Shown here piece after piece: positions 61,084 through 64,000 of a stretch of 64,000 nt of DNA. The stretch comes from Steinernema hermaphroditum. Taxonomy: Eukaryota; Nematoda; Chromadorea; Rhabditida; Steinernematidae. Location of the stretch: NCBI GenBank assembly GCA_030435675.1, contig CM059621.1, forward strand, positions 18,102,653 to 18,166,652, in the 5' to 3' direction. The notes beneath the pieces were generated by a model. It did no database searches and was not told the origin of the DNA. It worked only from the letters and a program-made list of their open reading frames with translations. The translations under genes were made by a program, and so were the position numbers. The first letter of the stretch is position 1. Each line of letters begins with the position of its first letter.

Positions 61084-63340
61084 CAGTTGGGGCCTTGTTC
61101 ATACCAAAAGCTCTGCATCTGACCCTCCTGCTCCAAAGTACCATAGCATTTTTATGATTGGATCTTGTAGAACTGCACGAGCCTGATCGAACGCGCCTAC
61201 TCCCGTTGGATTTACTGTGGACTATCTTAGTTTCCTGCAAAACTTTCAATTCGAGACAGCAGGGCCCTTGCTCATACCAAAAGCTCTGCATCTGACCCTC
61301 CTGCTCCAAAGTACCATAGCATTTTTATGATTGGATCTTGTAGAACTGCACGAGCCTGATCAAACGCGCCTATTCCCGTTGGATTTACTGTGGACTATCT
61401 TAGTTTCCTGCAAAACTTTCAATTCGAGACAGCAGGGCCCTTGCTCATACCAAAAGCTCTGCATCTGACCCTCCTGCTCCAAAGTACCATAGCATTTTTA
61501 TGATTGGATCTTGTAGAACTGCACGAGCCTGATCAAACGCGCCTATTCCCGTTGGATTTACTGTGGACTATCTTAGTTTCCTGCAAAACTTTCAATTCGA
61601 GACAGCTGGGCCCTTGCTCATACCAAAAGCTCTGCATCTGACCCTCCTGCTCCAAAGTACCATAGCATTTTTATGATTGGATCTTGTAGAACTGCACGAG
61701 CCTGATCAAACGCGCCTATTCCCGTTGGATTTACTGTGGACTATCTTAGTTTCCTGCAAAACTTTCAATTCGAGACAGCTGGGCCCTTGCTCATACCAAA
61801 AGCTCTGCATCTGACCCTCCTGCTCCAAAGTACCATAGCATTTTTATGATTGGATCTTGTAGAACTGCACGAGCCTGATCAAACGCGCCTATTCCCGTTG
61901 GATTTACTGTGGACTATCTTAGTTTCCTGCAAAACTTTCAATTCGAGACAGCAGGGCCCTTGCTCATACCAAAAGCTCTGCATCTGACCCTCCTGCTCCA
62001 AAGTACCATAGCATTTTTATGATTGGATCTTGTAGAACTGCACGAGCCTGATCAAACGCGCCTATTCCCGTTGGATTTACTGTGGACTATCTTAGTTTCC
62101 TGCAAAACTTTCAATTCGAGACAGTTGAGGCCTTGTTCATACCAAAAGCTCTGCATCTGACCCTCCTGCTCCAAAGTACCATAGCATTTTTATGATTGGA
62201 TCTTGTAGAACTGCACGAGCCTGATCGAACGCGCCTATTCCCGTTGGATTTACTGTGGACTATCTTAGTTTCCTGCAAAACTTTCAATTCGAGACAGCAG
62301 GGCCCTTGCTCATACCAAAAGCTCTGCATCTGACCCTCCTGCTCCAAAGTACCATAGCATTTTTATGATTGGATCTTGTAGAACTGCACGAGCCTGATCA
62401 AACGCGCCTATTCCCGTTGGATTTACTGTGGACTATCTTAGTTTCCTGCAAAACTTTCAATTCGAGACAGTTGGGGCCTTGTTCATACCAAAAGCTCTGC
62501 ATCTGACCCTCCTGCTCCAAAGTACCATAGCATTTTTATGATTGGATCTTGTAGAACTGCACGAGCCTGATCGAACGCGCCTACTCCCGTTGGATTTACT
62601 GTGGACTATCTTAGTTTCCTGCAAAACTTTCAATTCGAGACAGCAGGGCCCTTGCTCATACCAAAAGCTCTGCATCTGACCCTCCTGCTCCAAAGTACCA
62701 TAGCATTTTTATGATTGGATCTTGTAGAACTGCACGAGCCTGATCAAACGCGCCTATTCCCGTTGGATTTACTGTGGACTATCTTAGTTTCCTGCAAAAC
62801 TTTCAATTCGAGACAGTTGAGGCCTTGTTCATACCAAAAGCTCTGCATCTGACCCTCCTGCTCCAAAGTACCATAGCATTTTTATGATTGGATCTTGTAG
62901 AACTGCACGAGCCTGATCAAACGCGCCTATTCCCGTTGGATTTACTGTGGACTATCTTAGTTTCCTGCAAAACTTTCAATTCGAGACAGCTGAGGCCTTG
63001 CTCATACCAAAAGCTCTGCATCTGACCCTCCTGCTCCAAAGTACCATAGCATTTTTATGATTGGATCTTGTAGAACTGCACGAGCCTGATCAAACGCGCC
63101 TATTCCCGTTGGATTTACTGTGGACTATCTTAGTTTCCTGCAAAACTTTCAATTCGAGACAGCAGGGCCCTTGCTCATACCAAAAGCTCTGCATCTGACC
63201 CCCCTGCTCCAAAGTACCATAGCATTTTTATGATTGGATCTTGTAGAACTGCACGAGCCTGATCAAACGCGCCTACTCCCGTTGGGTTTACTGTGGACTA
63301 TCTTAGTTTCCTGCAAAACTTTCAATTCGAGACAGCAGGG
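61084..63340 (-). repeat. Mixed dimer-like monomers at the distal part of block C
   Basis: Cores of types CAGTTGGGGCCTTG, CAGTTGAGGCCTTG, CAGCTGGGCCC and CAGCAGGGCCC are interspersed. A CAGTTGGGGCC monomer followed by a CAGCAGGG monomer with TGATCGAACGCGCCTACTCC appears at 61,084 and again at 62,468, eight monomers (1,384 bp) apart, suggesting another, longer duplication. Confidence 0.7.
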
Positions 63341-64000
63341 CCCCCGCTCATACCAAAAGCTGCATCTGACCCTCCTGCTCCAAAGTACCATAGCATTTTT
63401 ATGATTGGATCTTGTAGAACTGCACGAGCCTGATCGAACGCGCCTACTCCCGTTGGATTTACTGTGGACTATCTTAGTTTCCTGCAAAACTTTCAATTCG
63501 AGACAGCAGGGCCCTTGCTCATACCAAAAGCTCTGCATCTGACCCTCCTGCTCCAAAGTACCATAGCATTTTTATGATTGGATCTTGTAGAACTGCACGA
63601 GCCTGATCGAACGCGCCTACTCCCGTTGGATTTACTGTGGACTATCTTAGTTTCCTGCAAAACTTTCAATTCGAGACAGCAGGGCCCTTGCTCATACCAA
63701 AAGCTCTGCATCTGACCCTCCTGCTCCAAAGTACCATAGCATTTTTATGATTGGATCTTGTAGAACTGCACGAGCCTGATCGAACGCGCCTACTCCCGTT
63801 GGATTTACTGTGGACTATCTTAGTTTCCTGCAAAACTTTCAATTCGAGACAGCAGGGCCCTTGTTCATACCAAAAGCTCTGCATCTGACCCTCCTGCTCC
63901 AAAGTACCATAGCATTTTTATGATTGGATCTTGTAGAACTGCACGAGCCTGATCGAACGCGCCTATTCCCGTTGGATTTACTGTGGACTATCTTAGTTTC

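Larger units (their letters stand above)
55103..64000 (-). repeat. Satellite block C: 173-bp tandem array, minus orientation, runs off the window
   Basis: About 51 monomers in minus orientation. Two features distinguish it from block A: frequent GACAGTTGAGGCCTTGTTC or GACAGCTGGGCCC cores, and TGATCAAACGCG (the TTTGATC form) in many copies. Near the right end (63,340-64,000) copies return to CAGCAGGGCCC with TGATCGAACGCG. The array is cut by the window edge at 64,000. Confidence 0.98.

Noticed and set aside
1..64000. CRISPR array
   Set aside because: The repeat unit is the whole 173 bp with no unique spacers between short repeats, and the monomers are tandem and contiguous.
1..64000. rRNA, tRNA or 5S gene cluster
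   Set aside because: The period is in the range of small RNA gene arrays, but I see no cloverleaf, no paired A and B boxes and no 5S-like core in the monomer.

Overview
The whole 64,000-base window is one tandem satellite array. A monomer of about 173 bp (47% G+C in the majority form, counted by hand: 82 of 173) repeats roughly 370 times from the first base to the last. I find no protein gene, RNA gene, recognisable transposon or other single-copy locus. An array this long, with monomers near nucleosome-repeat length and no genes, points to a eukaryotic nuclear chromosome, most plausibly centromeric or pericentromeric heterochromatin, though a subtelomeric, sex-chromosome or B-chromosome block is equally compatible. 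I do not recognise the satellite family and do not name a species.

Layout. I call the orientation of the central block '+'. Block A (1-15,498) is in minus orientation, block B (about 15,499-55,102) in plus, and block C (55,103-64,000) in minus. The A/B junction is divergent and sits in about 230 bp of degenerate monomer. The B/C junction is convergent and abrupt, with a 10-bp perfect inverted repeat around a 6-bp spacer. GC skew reverses at each junction, because the plus-orientation monomer has 48 G against 34 C.

Internal structure. Homogenised and degraded zones alternate. The most uniform stretches are about 460-1,340, 24,540-35,270 and 42,930-54,590. The most degraded are 15,499-15,730, 20,100-24,540 and 35,270-42,900. 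The last contains 37,955-38,459, where three old, strongly diverged monomers survive. Higher-order periods are local: 346-bp dimers (25,574-26,611 and much of 55,103-59,350), a 519-bp trimer (29,417-30,454) and an 866-bp pentamer in two copies (59,352-61,083). Scattered scars include a run of 19 G, short non-satellite fillers with flanking direct repeats, partial monomer duplications and one 48-bp net deletion.

Coding potential. Many short open frames of 78 codons occur, one per monomer. They arise because 173 is not a multiple of 3, so a frame runs through about 1.4 monomers before a stop. Where monomers are 174 bp the frame stays open for longer, up to 426 codons at 9,299-10,579. I regard all of them as by-products of the repeat.
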